A stretch of 64,000 nt of DNA from Lacunisphaera sp. Its GTDB lineage: Bacteria; Verrucomicrobiota; Verrucomicrobiia; Opitutales; Opitutaceae. The stretch is taken from contig JAQSCO010000014.1 in NCBI GenBank assembly GCA_029945445.1, forward strand, positions 1-64,000, given 5' to 3'. The position numbers were made by a program, and so were the translations under genes. Under the pieces are notes generated by a model. It was not told the DNA's origin. It ran no database searches and saw nothing but the letters and a program-made list of their open reading frames with translations. Below are positions 33,176 through 42,286 of this stretch, in pieces. Position 1 is the stretch's first letter; every line of letters begins with the position of its first letter.

Positions 33176-34006
33176 ATGCAGCTCTATCAAACCAGCAGCC
33201 CGCGCGTCGCCAACACCCTGCCGACGGACGCGCTCCGGGCGGAATTTCTCGTCCCCGCCCTTTTCCGGCCCGGCGAGGCCGTCTTCGCCTATTGGGAGAC
33301 CGACCGCACCGTGCTGGGTGGCATCATGCCCGCCGCCACCGCGGTCGACCTGCCCAACCCGCCCGAGGTCCGCAGCGCGTTCTTCCTCGAGCGCCGCGAG
33401 GCCGGCGTGATCAACCTCGGCGGCCCCGGCGCCATCACCGTCGATGGCGCCACGCACGCGATGGAGCCGCTCGACGCGCTCTATCTCGGCCGCGGCACCA
33501 AGGCCGTCTCGTTCAGCTCGCGCTCGGCCGACCGGCCGGCGCGCTTCTATTTCCTGTCCTACCCGGCGCACACCGCCTACCCGGTCCGTCACCTCGCCCT
33601 CCAGGACTCGCCCGGCACCCGCCTCGGGACGCGCGAGAGCGCCAACGAGCGCACGCTCTACAAGATCATCCATCCCGGCGCGTTTCCCACCTGCCAGCTC
33701 GTGATGGGCTTCACCCGCATGGAACCCGGCAGCGTCTGGAACACCATGCCGCCGCACACGCACCTCCGCCGCTCCGAGGTGTATTGCTATTTCGACGTGC
33801 CGCCGACGCAGGCGGTGTTCCACTTCATGGGCGAGCCCGCGGCCACGCGCCATCTCGTCGTGCACGACCTCGAGGCCGTCCTTTCCCCGCCGTGGTCCAT
33901 CCACAGCGGCGTCGGCACCGCCGCGTATGCTTTCGTCTGGGGCATGGGCGGCGAGAACCAGGAATTCGCCGACATGGACCCCGCGCCAGTCGTGGCCCTG
34001 CGGTAA
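33176..34006 (+). CDS. kduI: 5-keto-4-deoxyuronate isomerase
   Basis: The 276-residue cupin has the KduI pattern: LGGIMPAATAVDLPNPPEVR, FFLERREAGVINLGGPG, and the zinc site WNTMPPHTHLRRSEVYCYFD (two His and a Glu) with a further His near the end (WSIHSGVG). It converts 4-deoxy-5-threo-hexosulose uronate, the spontaneous product of unsaturated galacturonate, to 2,5-diketo-3-deoxygluconate. It is followed 44 bases later by the kduD gene. Confidence 0.92.
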   Translation: MQLYQTSSPRVANTLPTDALRAEFLVPALFRPGEAVFAYWETDRTVLGGIMPAATAVDLPNPPEVRSAFFLERREAGVINLGGPGAITVDGATHAMEPLDALYLGRGTKAVSFSSRSADRPARFYFLSYPAHTAYPVRHLALQDSPGTRLGTRESANERTLYKIIHPGAFPTCQLVMGFTRMEPGSVWNTMPPHTHLRRSEVYCYFDVPPTQAVFHFMGEPAATRHLVVHDLEAVLSPPWSIHSGVGTAAYAFVWGMGGENQEFADMDPAPVVALR

Positions 34007-34050
34007 CCCGCCTTTGCTCGCCTCGTCATCCTTCCTTCGGTCACCTTTTT

Positions 34051-34818
34051 ATGAGCTCGATCCTCGCCAGCTTTAAACTCGACGGCAAAACCGCCCTTGT
34101 CACCGGCGCCGCCCGCGGCCTCGGCCAGGGCATGGCGCTCGCACTCGCCGAGGCCGGCGCCGACATCGTCGCCGTCGACATCCTTCCCGCGGACGACACC
34201 AAGAAGCAGGTCGAGGCCCTCGGCCGCAAGTGCGCCACCGTGGTCGGTAATCTCGGCGACCGCGCCGCGATTCCGGTCGTCATCGCGGAGGCGAAAAAGT
34301 TCTCCGCCCACCTCGACATCCTCGTCAACTGCGCCGGCATCATCCGCCGCGAGGACTTCGACAAGTTCACCGCGAAGGACTGGGACGACGTGATGGGCAT
34401 CAACATCGACGCCGTGTTCTTCCTTAGCCAGCAGTTTGTCCGCGAGGCGCTCGCCCGCCAGGGCACGGCCAAGATCATCAACATCGCCTCGATGCTTTCC
34501 TTCCAGGGCGGCATCCGCGTGCCGTCCTACACCGCCTCGAAGAGCGCCGTGCAGGGCCTCACCCGCCTCATCGCCAGCGAGATGGGCGGCAAGGGCATCA
34601 ACTGCAACGCCATCGCCCCCGGCTACATGGCGACCGACAACACCGCGCCGCTCCGCGCCGACGCCGACCGCAGCGCCTCGATCCTCGCGCGCATTCCCGC
34701 CGGCCGCTGGGGCACGCCGGACGACCTCAAGGGCGCCGTCGTGTTTCTCGCGTCCCCGGCCTCCGACTACGTCAACGGCTACACCGTGGCGGTGGATGGC
34801 GGCTGGCTCGCCCGCTGA
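34051..34818 (+). CDS. kduD: 2-deoxy-D-gluconate 3-dehydrogenase (SDR)
   Basis: The 255-residue SDR has TGAARGLGQGMA (cofactor loop), DILVNCAGI, and Ser/Tyr/Lys in NIASMLSFQGG and YTASKSA, with SDR closing GYTVAVDGGW. It reduces 2,5-diketo-3-deoxygluconate to KDG. The match to KduD is along the full length (FKLDGKTALVTGAARGLG, NIDAVFFLSQQFVREALARQ). ATG 34051. Confidence 0.9.
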   Translation: MSSILASFKLDGKTALVTGAARGLGQGMALALAEAGADIVAVDILPADDTKKQVEALGRKCATVVGNLGDRAAIPVVIAEAKKFSAHLDILVNCAGIIRREDFDKFTAKDWDDVMGINIDAVFFLSQQFVREALARQGTAKIINIASMLSFQGGIRVPSYTASKSAVQGLTRLIASEMGGKGINCNAIAPGYMATDNTAPLRADADRSASILARIPAGRWGTPDDLKGAVVFLASPASDYVNGYTVAVDGGWLAR

Positions 34819-34826
34819 TTTTCCCC

Positions 34827-36044
34827 ATGAACCCCCTCCGCTGCCTGCTGCTGTGTCTTTTCACGTCGGCCCAAGCGGCTTTCGCCGCCGGCTTGGTCAC
34901 CGTCACGGTGACGCACGATCTCGCCCTCGCCCGCCCGGCCGAGACCATCACCGTCAACTGGGCTGAGCTGGCCAAGGCCCTGCCCGGTGCCCAGCTCCAG
35001 CACCTCGCGGTCAAGGACGCCGCCGGCCGCAGCCTGCCCTATCAGGTCACCAACGTCGACCCCGAGGCGAAGGACCCGAAGGATCTCGGCGTTGCGTACG
35101 GCGAATTGATCTTCCAGCACGACTTTGCCGCCGGCGAAAAGTCGGCGGCCTTCACCGTGGAGAAGATCGCGGAGGTCGCGCCGGTTTTCCCGAGCCAGGT
35201 CTTTGCCCGCTACGTGCCGGAGCGCCTCGACGATTTCGCGTGGGAAAACGACAAGGTCGCCCATCGCACCTACGGCCCGGCACTCGCCGCGCCGCGCGTC
35301 CCCGGCACCAACAAGGAGGTGCTCGTCACCAGCGGCCTCGATGTCTGGTGCAAACGCGTCAGCTATCCCGTCGTCGACCGCTGGTATAACAAGGGCCACG
35401 ACCACTACCACAAGGACGAGGGCGAGGGCATGGACATGTATGGTGTCGGCATCACGCGCGGCTGCGGCGGCACCGGCGTTTGGGACGGCAAGCAGCTTTA
35501 CGTCGGCCGCAATTATCAAAACTGGAAAGTCATCGCGAACGGCCCGATCCGCGCGATCTTCGAGCTGAGCTACGACACCTGGACCGCCGGGGGCGCGATC
35601 GTCTCCGAGGTCAAGCGCTTCACCGTCGATGCCGGCCACAACCTCGACCTGATCGAGAGCACTTTCACCGCCCAGGTCGGCCCGAAGGAATTCACCGTCG
35701 CCATCGGCCTTAACAAGGACAGCGCCGACAAGGGCCAGGAAAACAAGATCACGGTCACGCCGCTCGAAGCCGATGCCGTGCTCACGCAGTGGGAGGTCCA
35801 GAGCAAGAACGGCGCGCTCGGCACCGCGCTCGCTGTCGCCGACGGCGCCTTTGCGGGCTTCGCCGCGGACGACAAGAACCAGCTCATTCTCGCCAAGGCC
35901 GTGTCGGGCAAACCCGTCCGCTACCTCGTCGGTGCCGGCTGGGCCAAGGCAGGCGAGTTCACCACGCCCGAGGCGTGGAACACCTACGTCGCCGCCTGCG
36001 CCGCCCGCCTCAAGTCCCCCGTCAAAATCACCCTGACTCCATGA
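34827..36044 (+). CDS. DUF4861 exported protein
   Basis: The 405-residue protein has a signal peptide (1-21) and a DUF4861 layout: early VTVTHDLALARPAETITVNW, then WENDKVAHRTYGPAL, GLDVWCKRVSYPVVDRWY, DHYHKDEGEGMDMYGVGITR and VGRNYQNWKVIANGPIRAIF. DUF4861 proteins occur in pectin and polyuronate loci; no activity is assigned with certainty. The stop overlaps the following ATG (ATGA), so it is made together with the GH105 enzyme. Confidence 0.8.
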   Translation: MNPLRCLLLCLFTSAQAAFAAGLVTVTVTHDLALARPAETITVNWAELAKALPGAQLQHLAVKDAAGRSLPYQVTNVDPEAKDPKDLGVAYGELIFQHDFAAGEKSAAFTVEKIAEVAPVFPSQVFARYVPERLDDFAWENDKVAHRTYGPALAAPRVPGTNKEVLVTSGLDVWCKRVSYPVVDRWYNKGHDHYHKDEGEGMDMYGVGITRGCGGTGVWDGKQLYVGRNYQNWKVIANGPIRAIFELSYDTWTAGGAIVSEVKRFTVDAGHNLDLIESTFTAQVGPKEFTVAIGLNKDSADKGQENKITVTPLEADAVLTQWEVQSKNGALGTALAVADGAFAGFAADDKNQLILAKAVSGKPVRYLVGAGWAKAGEFTTPEAWNTYVAACAARLKSPVKITLTP

Positions 36045-37147
36045 GCTTCCATCCCCGGTTCCCGACTCTCGCCCTCGGCCTGCTTTGCCTTACCTCAGCC
36101 GTCGCGGCGGATGATGGCACCGTGCTGGCGCTGATGGAGAAGGCGGCCGACTGGCAGCTGGCGCACCCGCGCGCGAATGACAAGGAGGGCAAGCCCGACG
36201 GCTGGGTGAACGCCGCCTTCTACACCGGTGCCATGGCCCTGGCCCGCGAGTCGGCCAGCCCGCGCTTCCACGACGCCATGCTGAAGATGGCCGAGGGCAA
36301 CCAGTGGAAACCCGCCGCGCGGCCTTACCACGCCGACGACCACGCCGTCTGCCAGACCTACCTCGACCTTTACCGGCAGCATAAGGAGCCGCGCATGCTG
36401 GCGCCGACGCAGGAGCGCTTCGACTTCATCCTCGCGCACCCGAAGGACGACAACCTCGAGTTCGACCGCGTGAAAAATCCCGACCACCTCGACCGCTGGT
36501 CCTGGTGCGACGCGCTCTTCATGGCGCCGCCGGCGTGGGCCCGCCTGGGGAAGGCCACCGGCAACCCGGCCTACCTCGACTTCGCTGTCACCCAGTGGTG
36601 GGTCACGTCGGACTTCCTCTACGACAAGGAGGAGCACCTCTACTTCCGCGACAGCAGCATTTTTCCCCGGCGGGAACCGAACGGCCGCAAGATTTTCTGG
36701 AGCCGCGGCAACGGCTGGGTGATGGGCGGTCTCGCGCGCATGCTCGAGCTGCTGCCCACCAGTCACCCGGCGCGCCCGCGCTTCGAGGCGCAGTTCCGCG
36801 AGATGGCGGAGAAGATCGTGACGCTCCAGCAGGCCGACGGCTTCTGGCGCGCCAGCCTGCTCGCCCCGGAGCACTATCCCATGCAGGAGACCAGCGGCAC
36901 CGGTTTCTATTGCTACGCCCTTGCGTGGGGCATCAACCACGGCCTGCTCGACCGGGCCAAATATGAGCCGTCCGTCCGCCGCGCGTGGGCCGCCCTCGCG
37001 AGCTGCGTCAACGCCGACGGCAAGCTCACCCATGTGCAACCGATCGGCTTCACGCCCGTTACCTTCGACCCCGAATCGTCCGAACCCTTCGGGGTCGGCG
37101 CCTTTCTGCTCGCCGGTTCCGAGGTCCGCCACCTCGCCGCAAAATAA
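36041..37147 (+). CDS. Unsaturated rhamnogalacturonyl hydrolase, GH105
   Basis: The 368-residue protein has a signal peptide (1-23) and an alpha6/alpha6 barrel with the GH105 motifs PYHADDHAVCQTYLDLYRQ, WSWCDALFMAPPAWARLG (with the catalytic Asp), FWSRGNGWVMGGLARML and ETSGTGFYCYALAWGINHGL. It removes the unsaturated sugar from lyase products, feeding KduI. It starts within the DUF4861 stop. Confidence 0.88.
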   Translation: MSFHPRFPTLALGLLCLTSAVAADDGTVLALMEKAADWQLAHPRANDKEGKPDGWVNAAFYTGAMALARESASPRFHDAMLKMAEGNQWKPAARPYHADDHAVCQTYLDLYRQHKEPRMLAPTQERFDFILAHPKDDNLEFDRVKNPDHLDRWSWCDALFMAPPAWARLGKATGNPAYLDFAVTQWWVTSDFLYDKEEHLYFRDSSIFPRREPNGRKIFWSRGNGWVMGGLARMLELLPTSHPARPRFEAQFREMAEKIVTLQQADGFWRASLLAPEHYPMQETSGTGFYCYALAWGINHGLLDRAKYEPSVRRAWAALASCVNADGKLTHVQPIGFTPVTFDPESSEPFGVGAFLLAGSEVRHLAAK

Positions 37148-37156
37148 TTTTCCGCC

Positions 37157-39790
37157 ATGAATACCCCGTCCCGTTTTGCCGCCCGCACGGTGCTGCTCGC
37201 CGCCAGCTTGCTGACTTCGCTTTCCGCGCAGAATGCCGCGCCCGTCGTGCCGAAGTTCAACGGCGCCACGCCGCTCGAATGGTCGCAGCGCCTTGCCGAC
37301 TCCGAGATGAAGCGGCTCGGCACCGGCTATGAGGCCGGCGGCGCCAACCCGCGCGCCCGCTGGGATTACTCGCCCGGCGTCATGGCGCTCGCCCTCGTGA
37401 AGCTCGGCGAAGTGACGAAGAACGACGCCTACACCGCCTTCGGGACCCGCGCCGTCGCCTCCCACGTCAGCGCCGCCGGCGTCATCACGGGCTACAAGCT
37501 CGACGACTACAACATCGACAACATTCCGCCCGGCAAGGTGCTGCTCGCCGCGCTCGACCGCGGCGTGAAGAAGGAGGCTTGGACCAAGGCCGTCCAGACG
37601 CTCCGCGCGCAGATGGCCACGCACCCGCGCACCAGCGAGGGCGGCTTCTGGCACAAGAAGCGTTACCCGCACCAGATGTGGCTCGACGGCCTCTACATGG
37701 CCTCGCCCTTCCTCGCGCAATACGCCGGGATGTTCAAGGAGCCGGCCCTCTTCGACGACGTCGCGCAGCAGATCATCCTGATGGACCGCCACGGCTACGA
37801 CGCCGCGACCGGCCTCTACTGGCACGCGTGGGACGAGGCGCACGCCCAGAGCTGGGCCGACCCGAAGACGGGGTTTTCGCCGAACTTCTGGAGCCGCGCC
37901 ATCGGCTGGTATGGCATGGCGATCGAGGACTCGCTCGATTACCTGCCGGTCAGCCAGCCGGAGATCGACGGGATCGTGAACATCCTCAAGCGCGTCGCCG
38001 ACGGTATCGTCCGCTGGCAGGACCCCCAGACCGGCGTGTGGTGGCAGATTCCCAACCTCGGCACGCGCGAGGGCAATTACCTCGAGGCGTCCGGCTCCGC
38101 CATGTTCGTCTACACCCTCGCGAAAGGCGTGAACAAGGGTTACCTGCCGCGCGAGAAATACCTGCCGGCGATCCTCAAGGGTTACCAGGGCCTGCTCGAC
38201 ACCTTCATCAGGCAGAATCCCGACGGTTCCATCCGCCTGACGCGGATCTGCGCCGGTGCGGGCCTCGGCTACACCATGTCGGACGGCAAGACCCCGCGCG
38301 ACGGCTCCTTCAACTACTATATCAGCGAGCCCATCGTGGACAACGACCCCAAGGGCACCGGTCCGTTCGTCATGGCGGGCCTCGAGGTGCAGAAGCTGCT
38401 CGGCAGCTCCGCCCGCGCCGTGCCGCAGCGCATCACCGGCTGGGCCGACTACGAGTCCGTGCTCGCGCGCATCAAGGCGCCGACTTTCCCCAACCGCGAT
38501 TTCCCGATCACCGACTTCGGCGCCAAGGCTGGCGCGGACAGCTCGGCGGCCATCGCTGCCGCCATCGCCGCCTGCAACAAGGCCGGCGGCGGCCGCGTCG
38601 TCGTCCCGGCGGGCGAATGGCTCACGGTGGCCATCCATCTCAAGAGCAACGTCAACCTGCATGTTGCCGAGGGTGCGACGCTCCGCTGGCTCTATGAGCC
38701 CGCGCGCTACCCCATCGTCTTCACCCGCTGGGAGGGCGTGGAGTGCATGAACTATTCCCCTTTCATCTACGCCTGGGAACAGGAGAACATCGCCATCACC
38801 GGCAAGGGCACGCTCGACGGTGGCGCCGACTGGGAAAATTGGTGGGGTTGGAACCGCCGGGCCCCGGGTCCCTCCGCTCCGGGCGCGGTTTCCCCGCAGC
38901 GCGTGGCCCGCAACAAGCTGATCGAGATGGGCGAGAACAACACGCCGGTCGCCGAGCGCATTTTCGGCGAGGGCAGCTTCCTGCGCCCGAACTTCATCCA
39001 GCCCTACCACTGCAAGAACATCCTCATCGAGGACGTGACCATCATCCGCTCGCCGATGTGGGAGATCCACCCGGTGCTCTCGTCGAACATCACTGTGCGC
39101 GGCGTGCAGATCAAGTCGCACGGCCCGAACAACGACGGCTGCGACCCCGAGTCCTGCACCGACGTGTTGATCGAGAATACGGTCTTCGATACCGGTGACG
39201 ACTGCATCGCCATCAAGGCCGGCCGCAACGGCGACGGCCGCCGCGTCAACCGGCCCAGCGAGAACTTCGTGATCCGCAACTGCGTGATGAAGGACGGCCA
39301 CGGCGGCGTCGTGCTCGGCAGCGAGTGCACCGGCGGCATCCGCAACATCTTCGTCGAGGACTGCGTCATGGACAGCCCCGACCTCGACCGCGCGTTCCGG
39401 TTCAAGGACAACGCCGTCCGTGGCGGCATCCTCGAGAACTTCTTCGCGCGCAACGTGAAGATCGGCAAGGTGGGGGAGGCCGTCCTCACCGTCGACCTGC
39501 TCTACGAGGAGGGCGCGAAGGGCGCCTTCAAGCCCGTCGTGCGCAACATCCAGCTCGAAAACATTACCAGCTCGGCCAGTCCGCGCGTCATGTATATCCG
39601 CGGCTTCGAGGGCGCCATCGTCGATAACATCCGCATCAGCAACTCGACCTTCAGCGGCGTGACGCAGACGGAAGTTGTCTCCTTCGCCGGGAACATCACG
39701 CTGCAGAACGTCACCATCACCCCCGCCAAGGCCGCCGCGAGCCTGAACTCCGTGGCGCAGCCCACCACGCCAACCCCGCCCGCCAAATAA
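37157..39790 (+). CDS. GH105-GH28 fusion
   Basis: The 877-residue exported protein (signal peptide 1-24) joins two enzymes. Residues about 40-425 are GH105 (YKLDDYNIDNIPPGKVLLAA, HQMWLDGLYMASPFLAQYAG with the catalytic Asp, FWSRAIGWYGMAIEDSLDYL). Residues about 446-860 are a GH28 beta helix (DFPITDFGAKAGADSSAAIA) with NNDGCD near 657, DTGDDC at 678-683, GHGG near 714 and RFK near 748, all GH28 catalytic blocks. It would cut homogalacturonan or rhamnogalacturonan and remove unsaturated ends in one chain. The tail is Pro/Thr-rich. The order in which both act is inference. Confidence 0.9.
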   Translation: MNTPSRFAARTVLLAASLLTSLSAQNAAPVVPKFNGATPLEWSQRLADSEMKRLGTGYEAGGANPRARWDYSPGVMALALVKLGEVTKNDAYTAFGTRAVASHVSAAGVITGYKLDDYNIDNIPPGKVLLAALDRGVKKEAWTKAVQTLRAQMATHPRTSEGGFWHKKRYPHQMWLDGLYMASPFLAQYAGMFKEPALFDDVAQQIILMDRHGYDAATGLYWHAWDEAHAQSWADPKTGFSPNFWSRAIGWYGMAIEDSLDYLPVSQPEIDGIVNILKRVADGIVRWQDPQTGVWWQIPNLGTREGNYLEASGSAMFVYTLAKGVNKGYLPREKYLPAILKGYQGLLDTFIRQNPDGSIRLTRICAGAGLGYTMSDGKTPRDGSFNYYISEPIVDNDPKGTGPFVMAGLEVQKLLGSSARAVPQRITGWADYESVLARIKAPTFPNRDFPITDFGAKAGADSSAAIAAAIAACNKAGGGRVVVPAGEWLTVAIHLKSNVNLHVAEGATLRWLYEPARYPIVFTRWEGVECMNYSPFIYAWEQENIAITGKGTLDGGADWENWWGWNRRAPGPSAPGAVSPQRVARNKLIEMGENNTPVAERIFGEGSFLRPNFIQPYHCKNILIEDVTIIRSPMWEIHPVLSSNITVRGVQIKSHGPNNDGCDPESCTDVLIENTVFDTGDDCIAIKAGRNGDGRRVNRPSENFVIRNCVMKDGHGGVVLGSECTGGIRNIFVEDCVMDSPDLDRAFRFKDNAVRGGILENFFARNVKIGKVGEAVLTVDLLYEEGAKGAFKPVVRNIQLENITSSASPRVMYIRGFEGAIVDNIRISNSTFSGVTQTEVVSFAGNITLQNVTITPAKAAASLNSVAQPTTPTPPAK

Positions 39791-39807
39791 CCCGCGAACC
39801 CCCGCCG

Positions 39808-41223
39808 ATGAGCCAACTCAAGCAGATCAACGAACAAATCGGACGCTATCGCTGGACGATATGCGGCCTGGTTTTCTTTGCCACCACCGTCAATTACCTC
39901 GACCGGAACGTCCTCGGCCTGCTCAAGCAGACCCTGTCCGACAACGGCGTGTTCGGCGAGGTCAAGGCCGATCAGGAGCTGAACTACTCCACCGTCGTGA
40001 TCTGCTTCCAGATCGCCTATGCCGTCGGCATGCTGGCGGCGGGTCGCTTCATCGACTGGGTCGGCACCAAGGCCGGCTACGCCTGGTCGCTCATCGGCTG
40101 GAGTGTCGCGGCCATCGGCCACGCTTTTGGCCACCACACCTGGAGCTTCGGCTTCTGGCGCGCCGCCCTCGGCTTCACCGAGGCCGGCAATTTCCCTGCG
40201 GCCAACAAGACCATGGCCGAGTGGTTCCCCAAGAAGGAACGCGCCTTCGCGACCGGCCTCTACAATTCCGGCGCCAACGTCGGCGCCATCATCGCGCCGC
40301 TCTGCGTCCCTTACATCGCCTCCGCCTGGGGCTGGGAATGGGCCTTCATCCTGACCGGGGCGGTGGGCCTGCTCTGGCTCGCCTTCTGGTATAAGATGTA
40401 TGCCTCGCCCGCCGCGAAGCTCGCGAACGGCCAGCTCTCGCAGGCCGAATACGACTATATCCACAGCGACCGGGACGAGCAGGCCGCGGAAAAGGCGGAC
40501 GCGGCCGGGGCGCGCATCTCGGGCACCCAGCTGATCGGCTTCCGCCAGACCTGGGCCTTCGTGATCGGCAAGTTCATGACCGATCCGATCTGGTGGTTCT
40601 TCCTCTTCTGGCTGCCGGCGTTCCTCACCGGTGAGAATGCGCGCAAGGTCACCGAGTATCTGGCGGCGCACCCGGATTTCACCGGCGACAAGGCCGCCAT
40701 TCCCGGCGTGATCAGCTGGCCGTTCGCCGTCGCCGTGGTCTACACCGTGGCCACCGGCGGTTCCATCTTCGGCGGCTGGCTCCCCAAGAAGTTCATCAAC
40801 GGCGGCATGGACCCGAGCAAGGCGCGCAAGCTCGCCATGTTCATCTTCGCCTGCCTCCCGCTCACCGTGCTGCTCGCTTCCCGGCTGGGCGCGATCAACA
40901 CCTGGCTGGCCGTCGCCACCATTGCGATCGCCTGCTCGGCCCATCAGGCGTGGTCGGCCAACATGTTCACGACGGCCTCCGATATGTTCCCCAAGAAGGC
41001 GGTCGCCTCCGTCACCGGCATCGGCGGCATGGCCGGCGCGGTCGGGGGCATCCTGATCGCGCGCGTCGCCGGCCTCGTGCTCCAGCACTTCAGCGCGCAG
41101 GGCAAGACCGAGCTCGGCTACGGCCTCCTCTTCATGATCTGCGGCTCCGCCTATCTGGTGGCCTGGATCATCATGCATCTGCTGGCGCCGAAATTCAGTC
41201 AGATCCAGTTGGCCGATCGCTGA
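39808..41223 (+). CDS. MFS hexuronate transporter (ExuT-like)
   Basis: The 471-residue protein has twelve predicted membrane helices and the anion:cation symporter subfamily signs: FFATTVNYLDRNVLGLL, FRAALGFTEAGNFPAANKTM-like segment at about 110-135, AEWFPKKERAFATGLYNSGA, and GIGGMAGAVGGILIARVAGL. Family members import galacturonate or glucuronate with protons. It lies between the GH28 fusion and PL10 in the operon. The exact sugar is inferred from context. Confidence 0.85.
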   Translation: MSQLKQINEQIGRYRWTICGLVFFATTVNYLDRNVLGLLKQTLSDNGVFGEVKADQELNYSTVVICFQIAYAVGMLAAGRFIDWVGTKAGYAWSLIGWSVAAIGHAFGHHTWSFGFWRAALGFTEAGNFPAANKTMAEWFPKKERAFATGLYNSGANVGAIIAPLCVPYIASAWGWEWAFILTGAVGLLWLAFWYKMYASPAAKLANGQLSQAEYDYIHSDRDEQAAEKADAAGARISGTQLIGFRQTWAFVIGKFMTDPIWWFFLFWLPAFLTGENARKVTEYLAAHPDFTGDKAAIPGVISWPFAVAVVYTVATGGSIFGGWLPKKFINGGMDPSKARKLAMFIFACLPLTVLLASRLGAINTWLAVATIAIACSAHQAWSANMFTTASDMFPKKAVASVTGIGGMAGAVGGILIARVAGLVLQHFSAQGKTELGYGLLFMICGSAYLVAWIIMHLLAPKFSQIQLADR

Positions 41224-41224
41224 C

Positions 41225-42286
41225 ATGCGCCGCCGCCTTCCGCCGGTTCTCGCCCTGCTGCTGACGTTCGGTGCGACCGCCGGCAGCGCCGTCGACTGGC
41301 ATGACATCACCCGCCAGCGCGCGGAGTGGTATGCCCGCGCCGAGGCGACGGCCATCGCGGGCAGCATCGCGCAATACCAGACCCCCGAGGGCGGCTGGTC
41401 CAAGAACACCGACATGACGCGGCTGCCGACGAAGGAGTTCCTCGCGGACACCAAGTTCGACCATCGCGCGCCGACCATCGACAACGGTGCCACCACCACG
41501 CAGCTCCAGTTCCTCGCGCAGGTCATCACGGCCGCGCCCGACGAGACGCTGCAGGCCGTTTTTTTCCGCGGCTTCGACTACCTGCTGGCCGCGCAATACG
41601 AGAATGGCGGCTGGCCGCAGTATTTTCCGCTGATCAAGGGCTACTACAGCCACATCACCTATAACGACAACGCCATGATCAACGTGCTCACCGTGCTGCG
41701 AGCGGCCTCGCGCGGCGAGGCGCCCTATGAATTTGTCGACGCCGCCCGCCGCGCCCGGGCCGCCGCCGCGGTGGCGAAGGGGGTCGGCTGCATCCTGCGC
41801 ACGCAGGTGAAACAGCAGGGCCGGCGCCTCGCCTGGTGCGCCCAGCATGATGAGTTCAATTTTCTCCCGGCCTGGGCGCGCAACTTCGAGCCGCCGTCGC
41901 TCTCGGGCAGCGAGAGCGTGGGCATCGTGAAATTCCTCATGGGCGTGGAGAAACCCTCGCCGGACGTGATCGCCGCCGTCGAGGGCGCCGTGGCGTGGTT
42001 CCAGGAGGTGGGGATTCGCGGCGTGAGCGTGGACAATCACCCCGGGCCGGACGGCCAGAAGGACCGCCACGTCGTGGGCAATCCCGCGGGGCCGGTGCTC
42101 TGGGCGCGCTTCTACGAGCTCGGCACCAACCGGCCGATCTTCCTGGGCCGGGACAAGGTCGTCCAATACGATTTCAACGCGATCGAACGCGAGCGCCGCA
42201 CCGGCTACAACTACCTCAGCGACTGGCCCGCCGACCTGCTGGCCAAGGACTACCCGCGCTGGCGCGCCAAAAACAAACTGCCATGA
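41225..42286 (+). CDS. Pectate lyase, family PL10 (short form)
   Basis: The 353-residue exported enzyme (signal peptide 1-22) has the PL10 core: QTPEGGWSKNTDMTRLP, APTIDNGATTTQLQFLAQVI, AAQYENGGWPQYFPLIKGYY, ITYNDNAMINVLTVLR. It starts one base after the transporter stop and overlaps the CE8 start by four bases. It lacks the N-terminal extension of the PL10 at 23945 (about 65 residues shorter). Confidence 0.88.
   Translation: MRRRLPPVLALLLTFGATAGSAVDWHDITRQRAEWYARAEATAIAGSIAQYQTPEGGWSKNTDMTRLPTKEFLADTKFDHRAPTIDNGATTTQLQFLAQVITAAPDETLQAVFFRGFDYLLAAQYENGGWPQYFPLIKGYYSHITYNDNAMINVLTVLRAASRGEAPYEFVDAARRARAAAAVAKGVGCILRTQVKQQGRRLAWCAQHDEFNFLPAWARNFEPPSLSGSESVGIVKFLMGVEKPSPDVIAAVEGAVAWFQEVGIRGVSVDNHPGPDGQKDRHVVGNPAGPVLWARFYELGTNRPIFLGRDKVVQYDFNAIERERRTGYNYLSDWPADLLAKDYPRWRAKNKLP

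Noticed and set aside
36095-39301. Long open frame on the minus strand opposite the GH105 genes and the GH105-GH28 fusion
   Set aside because: It is the codon-bias shadow of high-GC genes; the plus strand has clear enzyme motifs and the minus frame shows only low-complexity Arg/Ala/Val/Gly sequence.
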